NCBI GenBank assembly: GCA_027365835.1
Contig: DAHXLU010000107.1
Location: 1-32,056, forward strand
Direction of reading: 5' to 3'
Source of the DNA: JAJZMA01 sp021850405
GTDB lineage: Bacteria > Chloroflexota > Dormibacteria > Aeolococcales > Aeolococcaceae
Length of the DNA stretch: 32,056 bases
Under the pieces are notes generated by a model, which worked only from the letters and a program-made list of their open reading frames with translations, ran no database searches and was not told where the DNA came from. How positions within the stretch are numbered: position 1 is the stretch's first letter; every line of letters begins with the position of its first letter. The position numbers and the translations under genes were made by a program. Shown here piece by piece: positions 1-10,000 of this stretch.

Positions 1-98
1 TCTGACCACCTGCTGCCACACTTTTCCTCAGGTAGATTCCAGAAAAATCCCAACTCGCCAAAAGACGATCCAGAGGACTGCCACGCAACTGCATTCTC

Positions 99-683
99 TC
101 AGTCCGCTCTCAAAAGCCCCTTTGTCAACCAGCCTTCTAGACTGTCGATACGCGGATCTCCCTCTGCATGCTCAACAAAGGGCTGGAGCACCTCTTTGTG
201 GCTGGTGACATTGTCTGCAGCCAGGATGCCCCGGGGAACCAGGTTGGAGACAATCGGTTCATAGCATTTTTCGTACAGGTCCTTTTCTGCGTCAATAAAT
301 GCAAATGCAATATTTTGGAATGAGCCAAAGTGGTTCTGTACATCGTCGGGAACAAGCTCAATCCGCTCACCAAGGCCGGTCTTCGCAAAGGTGTCCTGTG
401 CCCTGCGCACCTTTTCCGGAAGCAGCTCATAGGTAAAAAACCTCCGGGAGTTGCCAAAGAGTGCCAGTGAGATCCAGAGGGCCGAGTATCCCGCGCTAGT
501 GCCTACTTCCAGGAAAACACCCTCTGGAGCACCGGCAGCCAGAAGGGCGAGGAATCTTCCCGTAATCGGGGGCACCTGACGGAGCCGTTCCAGATGAGGG
601 GTTCCGTCTTCCCTGTCCTTGCTGTCTGCATGCTCAAGGTCATGCATCACTTCCAGCATCCTTTCAGGTATGGAATGAAACAC
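99..683 (-). CDS. O-methyltransferase (class I SAM-dependent, family 3-like)
   Basis: A cytoplasmic SAM-dependent O-methyltransferase of 194 residues, close to the usual 200-220 for this family. The SAM-binding glycine loop is visible near residues 58-66 (FLEVGTSAGYSALW), followed by an acidic strand end (YELLP), a motif around VPDDVQ, and the AFIDAEKDLY segment where family 3 enzymes carry a metal-binding Asp. ADNV further on matches the post-motif strand of caffeoyl-CoA/catechol methyltransferases. The methyl acceptor cannot be told; small phenolic compounds are common in the family. The GTG start at 683 is chosen because a GGAGGG Shine-Dalgarno sequence lies five bases upstream; an internal ATG (MLEVMHD) lacks this. 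It lies downstream of nrdJ on the same strand, 353 bases away and beyond a strong hairpin, so it is probably transcribed separately. Confidence 0.85.
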   Translation of the reverse strand: MFHSIPERMLEVMHDLEHADSKDREDGTPHLERLRQVPPITGRFLALLAAGAPEGVFLEVGTSAGYSALWISLALFGNSRRFFTYELLPEKVRRAQDTFAKTGLGERIELVPDDVQNHFGSFQNIAFAFIDAEKDLYEKCYEPIVSNLVPRGILAADNVTSHKEVLQPFVEHAEGDPRIDSLEGWLTKGLLRAD

Positions 684-1036
684 GCTTGCCCTCCAAGGCT
701 GTACTCAAGCCCGGGCGCTGGGCAACCTGGCTTTCCAGCTCGGCTTTTATATCCAATTGTAGTCATCCCTGGATTTCCTGCAGCGCCATCCACTCTTCAA
801 GCACCTGGGTCCTCCCTTGTCCTGGCGGCTGGCAGGAAGGAAGGACGATGTTTGCGGGCAGGGAGGCGCGCCTTTGTTTTTCCCGTTGCAACTGGAGGAA
901 GGCTTCCTGTTCCCCACTCTGGCACCAGGAAGGCGTCAGTAGCAGCCGCACGAACTCGCGAGGGAAAAGGGCTACCTGCGGCCTGGACCTGCATGGTTTC
1001 TCCTACGCGGGGCCATGCAGGTCCAGGCCTTTCAGA
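684..1036. other. 353-base intergenic stretch between nrdJ and the methyltransferase
   Basis: I see no convincing gene here. Short open frames of 60-160 codons exist on both strands, but they overlap one another, lack good ribosome binding sites and look like G+C-driven noise. The stretch holds the nrdJ terminator-like hairpin (980-1029). It also holds an A/T-rich segment around 750-765 that reads GATATAAAAG on the minus strand and could supply the -10 of the methyltransferase promoter; no good -35 accompanies it. Confidence 0.5.
980..1029 (-). terminator. Strong hairpin downstream of nrdJ
   Basis: A perfect 17-base inverted repeat (980-996 and 1013-1029, arm GGCCTGGACCTGCATGG) with a 16-base spacer starts eight bases past the nrdJ stop codon. 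On the minus strand it is followed, about ten bases later, by CCCTTTTCCC. The stem is much stronger than an average terminator, but the U-tract is short and displaced. It may act as a terminator or as a 3'-end stabilising structure. Confidence 0.6.
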
Positions 1037-3901
1037 TCAGGAGCAGCCGCTGGTGGAGCCGCAGTTCATGCACTTGTAGCAGGATCCGCTTCTTATCATA
1101 AGGTTCCCACAGGTGCTGCAGGCCGGTGCGTCCAGCTGGTTGATGAATGTACCTGGTTCTGAGGTAATTGGCCGTGCGGGAAAGCTGCCGTCAGTAATTC
1201 CTGGTACGTTTACGCCTGGGAGCGACTGCTGTACTGCCAGCCGGGTATCGACGGCAGGCACCTCGCCTGGCTCTGTGCCATCCCGGCGGATGAGTCCGAG
1301 CGCATCCCGGTCTTCCCAGGGGAGGAAGCGGGATCCGAGCCACCGGAAGATGTAGTCCATGGTGGATTTGGCTATCGGAATCTCCGGGTTTCTCGTGTAG
1401 CCCTGGGGGTCAAACCGCATGTGCGAAAACTTGTCTACCAGCGCAGGGAGCGGGACTCCATACTGCAGGGCGAGGGATACAGCAGTTGCAAAGCTGTCCA
1501 TAAGCCCACTTATCGTGGATCCCTCCTTTGCCATGGTGAGGAAGATCTCTCCAGGAGTACCGTCCTCGTAGAGACCAACGGTGATGTAGCCTTCATGGCC
1601 GCCCACCTCAAAGCGGTGGGTGACTGCCTGCCTCTCCTCGGGCAGGCGCCGCCTTGCTGGGCGCAGCGCAGGCTCCTGTTCTCCGGTAGTCTTGGCGATG
1701 CTGGTTGCGACCGGCTGACTCCGCTTGCTACCGTCCCGGTAGATCGCTATCGCCTTTACTCCCATCTTCCATGCGTCTATGTACGCCCGCTCCACATCGT
1801 CCACGGTCGCCTCATTTGGCATGTTGACCGTCTTGCTGATCGCTCCCGATATCGCGGGCTGAACCGCAGCCATCATGCTCACGTGTCCTTGCCAGCTAAT
1901 GCTCCTGGTGCCGTTGGACGGAGTGAATGCGCAGTCGAAAACGGGCAGGTGTTCGGTAAGAAGGCCGGGCGCGCCTTCTATGGTGTCGTTGGCGTCAATA
2001 TAGGCGATGATCTGGTCACGCTGCTCGGCGCTGTACCCAAGCCGGGTAAGCGCCTGGGGAACAGTCTGGTTCACAATTTTGAGCATCCCGCCACCGACCA
2101 GCTTTTTGTACTTGACGAGCGCAATGTCAGGCTCTACGCCGGTAGTGTCGCAGTCCATCATGAAGCCAATGGTTCCTGTGGGTGCCAGCACCGTAGCCTG
2201 GGCATTACGGAAGCCATGCGCAGCGCCAAGTGCTTCAGCTTCCTCCCAGCATGCCCTGGCAGCCGCAACCAGATACCTGTCAGTAGCGCTGGTCTTCAGT
2301 TTGGCAGCGGCATCCCTGTGCTTGGCGATTACCCGTAGCATTGGTGCCCGGTTGACGGCAAAGCCAGCAAAGGGGCCGATTTCCCGCGCAATCCTTGCAG
2401 ACTGGGCGTAGGCTTCCCCAGTCATGATGGAGGTGATAGCGCCGGCAACAGCCCTCCCCTCGTCAGAATCGTAGGGCAGTCCCTGTGCCATAAGCAGCGC
2501 ACCAAGATTGGCATATCCCAGCCCGAGGGGACGAAACTTTTCACTGTTTTCTGCGATCTTTGGTGTCGGGTAAGCGGCGCCACCAACCAGTATCTCCTGC
2601 GCAGTGATTGTTAGCTGGACCGCATGCCGGAACGCTTCAATGTCAAAGCTTCCCTCGTCTGTCTGAAACGCGAGCAGGTTAAGGGACGCCAGATTGCATG
2701 CACTGTCATCCAGAAACATGTACTCCGAGCAGGGGTTGCTCGCGTTGATTCGGCCACTTTCCGGAGATGTGTGCCAGTCGTTGATGGTGGTGTCGTACTG
2801 GATTCCCGGGTCTCCACACTGGTGCGCAGATTCTGCCATGAGCCGGAGGAGATACCTTGCCTTTAAGGTCCTTGTCGTATGGCCGTCAAGCACTGCCCTG
2901 AGATCCCAGTCACGGTCTTCCTCAACAGCGCGCATGAATTCATCACTTACCCGTACCGAGTTGTTGGAGTTCTGGAAGAAGATGGATGAGTAGGCTTCTC
3001 CGGTGAAACTTGGGTCGTATCCTGCATCTATGAGTGCCCAGGCCTTTTTTTCCTCTTTTACCTTGCAGGTTATGAAATCCTCTATATCAGGATGGTCAGC
3101 GTTGAGGATGACCATCTTGGCTGCCCTGCGAGTGGTGCCCCCGGACTTGATCACTCCCGCAAACGCATCAAATCCTTTCATAAAGGAGACAGGTCCAGAG
3201 GCAATACCCCCACCGGAAAGGGCTTCTGCCGAGGAGCGCAGGACGCTCAGATTGGTCCCTGCACCGCTGCCATATTTGAATAGCATCCCTTCGGTCTTGG
3301 CCAGGTCCAGTATCGACTCCATCCGGTCTTCGACACTGTTTATGAAACAGGCAGACGCCTGTGGCCTGCTGCCCGGAACGCCAATGTTGAACCATACCGG
3401 GCTGTTGAATGAGAGCTTCTGGTGCAGGAGGAGGTATACCAGCTCATCATGGAATGCCGTTGCATCTGCTTCCGTAGCAAAGTAGTTGCCTTTCACTCCC
3501 CAGGTTGTGATTGTGGTAGCCACCCTTCCTACCAGCTGCTTTACACTGCGCTCGCGCTCCGGAGAATCAAGCTTGCCGCGGAAGTACTTGCTTACCACAA
3601 CATTTGTTGCTGTCTGGGACCAGGATTTTGGTATTTCACAGTCGGTCTGCTCAAACACCACCTCACCCTTCTCATTGGTGATGGCAGCGGTGCGCAATTC
3701 CCATTCCACCGATGCAAATGGATCAGCCCCGGCAGTTGTAAAACGCCTCTTCACCGTTAGTCCCGAAGGCTTTCCGTTCACTTCTATGGTCCCTGTAATC
3801 GCGTCACTTGCAGGAGCATTCTTGCTGGCTGCGCCCGATGAAGAACCGTTCTCCGCAAGGGAAGTGTCGGTGGTTGCGTGTTTGCGGGTCCGGATATCCA
3901 T
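1037..3901 (-). CDS. nrdJ: Adenosylcobalamin-dependent (class II) ribonucleoside-diphosphate reductase
   Basis: Reduces ribonucleotides to deoxyribonucleotides using a radical generated from adenosylcobalamin, so it is oxygen-independent. The protein is 954 residues, normal for the long bacterial NrdJ. Visible hallmarks are the N-terminal active-site cysteine (QASACFINSVEDRM), the loop NPCSEYMFLDDSACNLASLN with the radical-site Cys and Glu, the APTGTIGFMMD substrate loop, and a C-terminal Cys-rich tail (CSTCGN...CYKCMNCG) typical of the zinc-ribbon/redox tail. The open frame runs upstream to 4504, but that would overlap acs and adds about 200 residues without family character. ATG 3901 has AGAGGT seven bases upstream and is preferred; ATG 3937 (MSGQNK) is the alternative. 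No other nrd genes are in the window. Confidence 0.95.
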   Translation of the reverse strand: MDIRTRKHATTDTSLAENGSSSGAASKNAPASDAITGTIEVNGKPSGLTVKRRFTTAGADPFASVEWELRTAAITNEKGEVVFEQTDCEIPKSWSQTATNVVVSKYFRGKLDSPERERSVKQLVGRVATTITTWGVKGNYFATEADATAFHDELVYLLLHQKLSFNSPVWFNIGVPGSRPQASACFINSVEDRMESILDLAKTEGMLFKYGSGAGTNLSVLRSSAEALSGGGIASGPVSFMKGFDAFAGVIKSGGTTRRAAKMVILNADHPDIEDFITCKVKEEKKAWALIDAGYDPSFTGEAYSSIFFQNSNNSVRVSDEFMRAVEEDRDWDLRAVLDGHTTRTLKARYLLRLMAESAHQCGDPGIQYDTTINDWHTSPESGRINASNPCSEYMFLDDSACNLASLNLLAFQTDEGSFDIEAFRHAVQLTITAQEILVGGAAYPTPKIAENSEKFRPLGLGYANLGALLMAQGLPYDSDEGRAVAGAITSIMTGEAYAQSARIAREIGPFAGFAVNRAPMLRVIAKHRDAAAKLKTSATDRYLVAAARACWEEAEALGAAHGFRNAQATVLAPTGTIGFMMDCDTTGVEPDIALVKYKKLVGGGMLKIVNQTVPQALTRLGYSAEQRDQIIAYIDANDTIEGAPGLLTEHLPVFDCAFTPSNGTRSISWQGHVSMMAAVQPAISGAISKTVNMPNEATVDDVERAYIDAWKMGVKAIAIYRDGSKRSQPVATSIAKTTGEQEPALRPARRRLPEERQAVTHRFEVGGHEGYITVGLYEDGTPGEIFLTMAKEGSTISGLMDSFATAVSLALQYGVPLPALVDKFSHMRFDPQGYTRNPEIPIAKSTMDYIFRWLGSRFLPWEDRDALGLIRRDGTEPGEVPAVDTRLAVQQSLPGVNVPGITDGSFPARPITSEPGTFINQLDAPACSTCGNLMIRSGSCYKCMNCGSTSGCS

Positions 3902-4345
3902 GTGCTTTACCTCTGCAATCTTGTTTTGTCCGCTCATCCTGCGGGAAGGGTCGACTAAGGAAGGACGTAAGAGACCTAAGCTGTTTCCTTCAGCTATGAG
4001 TACCAGCTGTTTTCCCCAGTTTTTCCACATGTTGTGGTGCCGGGGGTTGTTGACCCCCATATCTTGAACCTCGCGCGGTCTGGCGTCAAGGGGCACACGT
4101 GCGCTCTGTAACAGCCACTGGCCTTGCGTGATGTGCCCCGGGTTGCCGGAGTGGGGCGGGAGCACGGGAGGCAGGTGGCCACGATCGAGAGGAAAGTCAT
4201 GCAAGAGCCCATCTGTTTCTGGCATTCTTTCCTTCCTGTCCTTGCTACCTGCCCTGCGGCCTGGGGTGGTCATGAGATAAAGCAGTGGAGCTACACGTGC
4301 AGTGCGGTGGTGAAGGTGTTGTCGTGAAAAAAAGGGGATCCTGCC
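3902..4345. promoter_or_regulatory. Divergent nrdJ/acs intergenic region
   Basis: About 440 bases separate the divergent nrdJ and acs starts. I see no gene in them. They contain a DnaA-box-like site with an overlapping dyad (4021-4037) and a hairpin with arms GGGGGT (4042-4047) and ACCCCC (4053-4058). No cobalamin riboswitch core is recognisable on either strand. acs has an AGGGGA Shine-Dalgarno sequence at about 4332-4337. I could not find a clear -35/-10 pair for either gene. Confidence 0.4.
4021..4037. promoter_or_regulatory. DnaA-box-like site overlapping a CCACA-N3-TGTGG dyad upstream of nrdJ
   Basis: TTTTCCACA (4021-4029) matches the DnaA-box pattern TTWTNCACA. Its last five bases form the left half of the perfect dyad CCACA-TGT-TGTGG (4025-4037). 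The site lies about 120 bases upstream of the nrdJ start. DnaA and NrdR are known regulators of reductase genes in other bacteria. The dyad is only loosely like NrdR boxes, and no second copy at the usual spacing was seen. Confidence 0.35.
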
Positions 4346-6310
4346 ATGAGTGTTAGTGCAGCTGCGATAGAGGCCCTGATGCAGGAGCATCGGACGTTTG
4401 CACCTTCGGAAGACTTTGTCCGGAGCGCCCGGGTGAGGGACAACTCCCTCTATGAACAGGCAGAGCAGGATGCAGAGCAGTTCTGGGCGGAGCAGGCGCG
4501 TCATTACATCTCATGGGCGACCGATTTTGATCAGGTGCTCGAGTGGAAGCTTCCCTTCGCAAAATGGTTTCTCGGTGGCAGGCTTAACGTTTCCTACAAC
4601 TGTCTGGACCGCCACGTACAGGCGGGCCGTGGCGACAAGGTGGCTTTTTTCTGGGAAGGCGAACCTGGCGATAGCCGGGTAATCACATATCAGGAGCTGC
4701 TGGATGAGGTCTGCAGGACCGCCAATGCCCTAAAGCAGATTGGGGTCAGGAAAGGGGATCGGGTTGCCCTCTATCTGCCCATGATTCCAGAGCTTGTAGT
4801 GAGCATGCTGGCATGCGCGAGGATCGGTGCTGTGCACTGCGTCGTATTTGCTGGTTTTAGCGCAGAAGCGCTCGTGGACCGGATCACAGATTCTGGTGCA
4901 ACCTTGCTCGTCACCGCAGATGAGGCATGGCGTCGGGGCAAGAAGGTTCCCCTGAAGCAGAATGCGGACCGTGCGCTTGTGGACGTGAAGCATGAGGTAA
5001 AGATGCTGGTGGTACGCCGTACCGGAGGGGAGGTGGAATGGCGGCAGGAACTGGACAGCTGGTATCACGGGCTGGTGCCACAGCAGCCGCCACTTTGCGA
5101 CCCGGAGCTTATGGATTCCGAGGATCTTCTTTTCACCCTCTACACCTCTGGAACAACGGCCAAGCCAAAGGGAATAAAGCACACAACGGCTGGCTATCTG
5201 CTCCAGGCCATGTACACGCATGATCTGGTGTTCGATATCCAGCCCGATACTGTTTACTGGTGTTCAGCTGACTGTGGCTGGGTGACTGGTCACACCTATA
5301 TCGTGTACGGCCCCCTTGGAAACGGGGTTACTTCGGTCATGTATGAGGGCGCACCGGATTTTCCTGAGCAGGACCGGCTCTGGTCCATCGTGGAAAAGCA
5401 CCGGGTTTCCGTCCTGTACACAGCCCCAACTGCAATTCGCGCCTTCATGAAATGGGGAGACCAGTTCCCCGGCCGGCACGATCTCTCCTCCATCCGCCTG
5501 CTGGGGAGTGTTGGCGAGCCAATCAACCCGGAGGCATGGATGTGGTACCGGGACAAGATCGGAGCAGGGGTTGCTCCAGTGGTGGATACCTGGTGGCAGA
5601 CCGAGACGGGCGGGATAATGGTGGCTCCATTGCCTGGCCTCTTGCCGCTGAAGCCAGGATCAGCCACGCGCCCACTGCCCGGGATATTTGCAGATGTTGT
5701 GGACGAAGCTGGAAAGTCGGTAGCCCCTGGGCAGGGTGGCTACGTGGTGCTGACCCGTCCCTGGCCAGGAATGCTCCGGGGAATCTGGGGGGATGACGAC
5801 AGGTACAGGGAGACATACTGGAGCCGCTACCCAGGCTGTTACTTTGCCGGTGATGGGGCTCGCAGGGATGAGGACGGCTACTTCTGGTTCATGGGAAGGG
5901 TGGATGACGTTATGAACGTCAGTGGGCATCGTCTTTCTACGGCCGAACTGGAATCAGCACTGGTCTCGCATCCTGCTGTAGCAGAGGCGGCTGTTGTGCC
6001 CCGGGAGGACGCGCTTACCGGCCAGGCGATCATCGCCTATGTGACGTTGCGCTCAGGCTTTCGGGAAAGCGCAGAGCTCGCCGAGGAGTTGCGCGCGCAC
6101 GTGGGGAGTCAGATTGGTGCCATCGCCAAGCCCAGGTCCGTAGCTTTCACGCCGGACCTGCCCAAGACGAGATCGGGCAAGATCATGAGAAGGCTCCTGC
6201 GGGACATTGCAGATGACAGGAAACTTGGGGACACCACCACCCTTGCCGATCCAGAGATTGTGAAGGAACTGCAGGCACGGGCTCATGAGGAGCGGTACAG
6301 CTCCGAGTAG
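4346..6310 (+). CDS. acs: Acetyl-CoA synthetase (AMP-forming)
   Basis: Activates acetate to acetyl-CoA through an acetyl-adenylate intermediate in the cytoplasm. The 654 residues match the usual Acs length of about 650. The ANL-superfamily P-loop TSGTTAKPKG lies near residue 263, the Acs-specific WCSADCGWVTGHTYIVYGPL follows, then the WWQTETGG acetate pocket motif, YFAGDGARRDEDGYFWFMGR with the hinge Asp, and PKTRSGKIMRRLLR near the C-terminus. The adenylation Lys is K612 in SGK, the residue acetylated in many bacterial Acs proteins. The ATG has AGGGGA upstream. The downstream 2-oxoglutarate dehydrogenase operon begins 160 bases later, so acetate activation and TCA-cycle oxidation sit side by side, possibly with read-through. 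Confidence 0.96.
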   Translation: MSVSAAAIEALMQEHRTFAPSEDFVRSARVRDNSLYEQAEQDAEQFWAEQARHYISWATDFDQVLEWKLPFAKWFLGGRLNVSYNCLDRHVQAGRGDKVAFFWEGEPGDSRVITYQELLDEVCRTANALKQIGVRKGDRVALYLPMIPELVVSMLACARIGAVHCVVFAGFSAEALVDRITDSGATLLVTADEAWRRGKKVPLKQNADRALVDVKHEVKMLVVRRTGGEVEWRQELDSWYHGLVPQQPPLCDPELMDSEDLLFTLYTSGTTAKPKGIKHTTAGYLLQAMYTHDLVFDIQPDTVYWCSADCGWVTGHTYIVYGPLGNGVTSVMYEGAPDFPEQDRLWSIVEKHRVSVLYTAPTAIRAFMKWGDQFPGRHDLSSIRLLGSVGEPINPEAWMWYRDKIGAGVAPVVDTWWQTETGGIMVAPLPGLLPLKPGSATRPLPGIFADVVDEAGKSVAPGQGGYVVLTRPWPGMLRGIWGDDDRYRETYWSRYPGCYFAGDGARRDEDGYFWFMGRVDDVMNVSGHRLSTAELESALVSHPAVAEAAVVPREDALTGQAIIAYVTLRSGFRESAELAEELRAHVGSQIGAIAKPRSVAFTPDLPKTRSGKIMRRLLRDIADDRKLGDTTTLADPEIVKELQARAHEERYSSE

Positions 6311-6470
6311 CGGCCCAGGGGGCAATCATGGAAGCTGCTCCCTTTTGTGAGCGATGCGGCCATTTGGCCGAGTATGCTGGGAAGGATGAATTGGTGTTGC
6401 CCCGGGTTGCCCTCCCTGCTCCTGCTGGGAGGGGTTGTGCCCAGGGTGGGGCGGTTTGCCGGGTGGAGAG

Positions 6471-7030
6471 ATGAGTGACGAGATACAGATAGTGCTTCCT
6501 CCGCTGGGAGAGTCGGTAAAGGAAGGAACTGTTGCGCGGTGGCTTAAACTCCCTGGCGCAACCGTAGCTGAAGGCGAGACAGTGGTAGAGGTGACCACTG
6601 ACAAGGTGGATATCGAGGTTCCCTCACCTGCTTCCGGCACCATATCTGCGGTAGAGGTGGCGGAAGGGGCAACCGTTCCGGTTGGCGCCGTGCTGGGGAT
6701 GGTCAGGGCGGGAGTGCAGGAGCCAGCGGCAGAACCTGCGGATGGGGGCAGTCCTTCGCTGCGGAAGGAAGGCAATAGAGCGGGCGCCGGAGAGGAGCCA
6801 GTACTGGCTATGCATGATGTCGTACTCCCTCCCATGGGTGAATCGGTAAAGGAGGGCACCATTGCAGCCTGGGCGGTTTCGCCTGGTGCAGAGGTGGCGG
6901 AGGGAGAAACGCTGGTAGAGGTAACCACAGACAAGGTGGACATTGAGGTCCCAGCGCCGGTCGCCGGCCGCCTGGTGGAGCAGGTCGCTGCTGCAGGCAG
7001 CACTGTTCCTGTGGGAGCCGTGATTGGCCG
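6471..7030 (+). repeat. 330-base-period internal repeat encoding the two lipoyl domains
   Basis: The coding sequences of lipoyl domains 1 and 2 are recognisably repeated with an exact 330-base (110-codon) offset. For example 6581-6620 and 6911-6950 are near-identical around the lipoyl-lysine codon, and both encode VTTDKVDIEV. Differences are mostly at third positions. This suggests an intragenic duplication kept under selection. Confidence 0.75.
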
Positions 7031-10000
7031 CATGGCGCCTTCCGCCGGTGACAAACTCCCCTTCGCGCCCGCTGGGTCCGGGCCAGATCTGCGACAGGCA
7101 GGGAGGGAGGCTCCAGAATCTGCCCCACGTTCTGCAGGCAACGCTGCAGATACGTTTGCAGTGGATCCTGCTGCTCTCGCCCATCTCTCCCCACTGGCAA
7201 GGCGCAGGGTTGCCGAGGAGGGAATTGCCCTCTCTGCTATTCCTGGGCAGGGCAGTGGTGCAGTGGTCAGGGCGGCAGACGTTTCTGCCGCACAGACCCA
7301 GCCAGCTGCTGCTTCCCCAGGCCCTGCAGTTCCCCTTTCCGCCGATGCGGTTCCCTTGCGGGGGCCGTACGGAGCACTGGTAGATGCGATGGAAGCGAGC
7401 CGCAGCATTCCTGTGGCTACGTCGTTTCGGGAGATGGCGGTAGCAACGCTCGTCTCCCAGCGAACCGCGCTAAACAGCGCTCTGCGTTCCGCGGGGCTTG
7501 CCACACTTTCCTATACCCATCTTGTCGCATGGGCGATCGTTTCGGTCGCACGTGAGTTTCCGGATCTGGCGGTCAGGTTCGAGAGGGGGCCAGACGGGGT
7601 GCCAGCACGTGTTCCAGCCGGTGTGCATCTTGGGATTGCGGTCGATGTTACCCGCAAGGATGGCAATCGCTTCCTCATGGTGCCGGTTGTCCATGACGCT
7701 GCCGGGATGGGGCCATCACAGTTTTTTGCCGAGTACAACCGCCTCGTGGAGGCGGCCAGGGCCGGCTCGCTGACCAGTGGGGATCTGCAGGGAGCCTCCA
7801 TGACGCTCACCAATCCGGGCGGGCTGGGCACCACTGGCTCTGTGCCCCGGCTTATGGTGGGGCAGGGCGTGATCCTGGCACTGGGTGCGCTGGGCCTGCG
7901 GCCAGAGTTTCGCCACCTGTCCCCTGAGCAGGCCTCGGCACTTGGCATCTCCCCGACCATGACAGTTACCAGCACCTATGACCACCGTGTCATCCAGGGG
8001 GCCCAGTCGGGGGAGTTCCTCCAGCGCCTGGAGCAGCGGCTCGATGGGGCGGCTGACTTTTATGGGCAGCTGTGGAAGGCTTTTGGGCTGGACCAGCAAT
8101 CCTCTGCTGACCATCCTTCTGGACAGGCTCTGCCTGCTTCAATTGCCACGCCAGCTACACCCAGCCAGAGCAGCCCGGCGGGGCTGCGCAGCGCCATTGC
8201 GGGGGCGGAGCTGTTGCGCAGCTTTAGGGAGAATGGTGCCTACGCGGCAAGGCTTGATCCGCTTGGCTCTCCGCCACCAGGACATCCCTCCCTCCTGCCC
8301 AGGAACCATGGGCTGGACGACGCTGCCATGGCAGGAGTGCCTGCCCAGGTGCTCGACTGCTTCCTTCCAGGGAGCACACTTGCCAGCCTGCTGCCTGGAC
8401 TGCGGGCAACCTACTGTGGAACCGCAGCCTTCGAGGTAGAGCAGGTGGCATCCCCGGAGGCCCGGGAGTGGCTGCACCGGCAGATTGAGGCGCAGCTGCC
8501 CAGGACGACCCTCTCTGCTGAAGAGAAAAGGTGGCTGCTTTCGGAACTGTCTTCTGTGGAGGCACTGGAGCAGTATCTGCGTCGCCAGTTCCTTGGGGAA
8601 AAGACTTTTTCCTCAGAAGGGCTGGATGTGATGATCCCGATGCTGGAGGTGATGCTCGGCCAGGCAGCAGCTGCCTCTATGGCTCATGTGGTAATCGGGA
8701 TGTCCCACCGGGGAAGGCTGGCTACCGTGGCCCAGGTTTGCAACCGCCCCTACGATGACATCATTTCGCTCTTTGAGCATTCACGGTCGACTGCCGACGT
8801 GGCCAGCATTGAGCTCACCGGAGACGTAAAGTACCATCTGGGCGCAGACGGGGTGCATGTGTCACCCGAGGGCAAACGGATTCACGTTTCCCTTCTTTCC
8901 AACCCAAGTCATCTGGAGGCAGTGGACCCTGTAGTGGAGGGCTGGGTACGCGCACTGCAGACAGTAGCTGCAGAGGGGTCCGGCGGCCCTGACAGGAAGG
9001 CAGCGCTCCCGGTGCTTGTCCATGGGGATGCGGCATTTGCTGCCCAGGGGATTGTGAGCGAAGTGTTTAATCTGGCAGGGCTGGCGGGCTATGGGACTGG
9101 TGGAACGATCCACATCATCGCCAACAACCAGATCGGCTTTACCACATTGCCGGAGGACGGTCGGTCCACCGCCTTTGCCAGTGATCTGGCCAAGGGTTAT
9201 GGGGTGCCCATCTTTCATGTAAATGCAGATGATGTAGAGGCATGCATCAAGATAGCGCGGCTGGCATTCGATTACCGGCAGCGCTATGGCGCCGATGTGC
9301 TGATCGACCTGGTGGGATACCGGCGGTTCGGGCACAACGAGACCGATGAGCCCAACTACACCCAGCCACGCATGTACGAGATCATCCGCAGCCACCCGAC
9401 CGCCAGGGCGCTTTACGAGGAGAAACTGACAGCAGAAGCGGTGGTTGACAGGGAGTTTTCGGCGCAGGAGATGGCTGCTGCCAGCACCAGGCTGGCGGCT
9501 GCACACAGCCGGGTATCGGGCATGCTGAACACCAGTCATGGTGCTGCCAGTGCGGAAAAGGGAGAGGGCGCCGCTGCAGATGGGGAAAGGAAAGGGGATG
9601 GAAAGAGTGGAAAGGGTGTTGCGGCTGTTGCTGCTGTTCTGAAACCAGCAGAAAGGCAGGAGCTTGAGCGGCTGAATGCTGAGCTGGCCTCGGTTCCGGA
9701 AGGTTTCCATCTGAATCCAAAACTTGTCCGTCAACTCGAAAGGAGAAAGGCAGCCGTCGCCGAGGATGCCATCGACTGGGCCGGGGCCGAAGCCCTGGCG
9801 CTGGCCACCCTGCTTTGCGCTGGTTACCCGGTCCGGCTCACCGGTCAGGACACAGAAAGGGGCACTTTTTCCCAGCGTCACCTGACCTTCCATGATTTTG
9901 AAACCGGAGAGCGGTGGACCCCGCTGGCACACCTGTCATCTGCAGCTGCAGTTCTGGAACTGCATAACAGCCCTCTGTCAGAGGTGGCTGCAATGGGTTT

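Noticed and set aside
594..1162. Overlapping 158-161 codon plus-strand frames between the methyltransferase and nrdJ
   Set aside because: They overlap the methyltransferase and nrdJ ends, contain the terminator hairpin, and have no ribosome binding site or familiar sequence.
1421..2338. 305-codon plus-strand frame inside nrdJ
   Set aside because: Antisense shadow of a clear nrdJ coding region; no recognisable protein sequence.
3938..4345. Possible cobalamin riboswitch controlling nrdJ or acs
   Set aside because: A GCCACTG string occurs on the plus strand, but the B12-box and the rest of the conserved core are missing in the right order on both strands.
3902..4504. N-terminal extension of the nrdJ frame up to 4504
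   Set aside because: It would overlap the divergent acs gene by about 160 bases, shows no family-like sequence, and ATG 3901 has a good AGAGGT ribosome binding site.
6326..7504. 392-codon minus-strand frame
   Set aside because: Low-complexity Ala/Ser/Thr/Pro shadow of the lipoyl-domain coding region, produced by G+C-rich codons.
8862..9932. 356-codon minus-strand frame
   Set aside because: Antisense to the well-supported E1o domain and without protein-family features.
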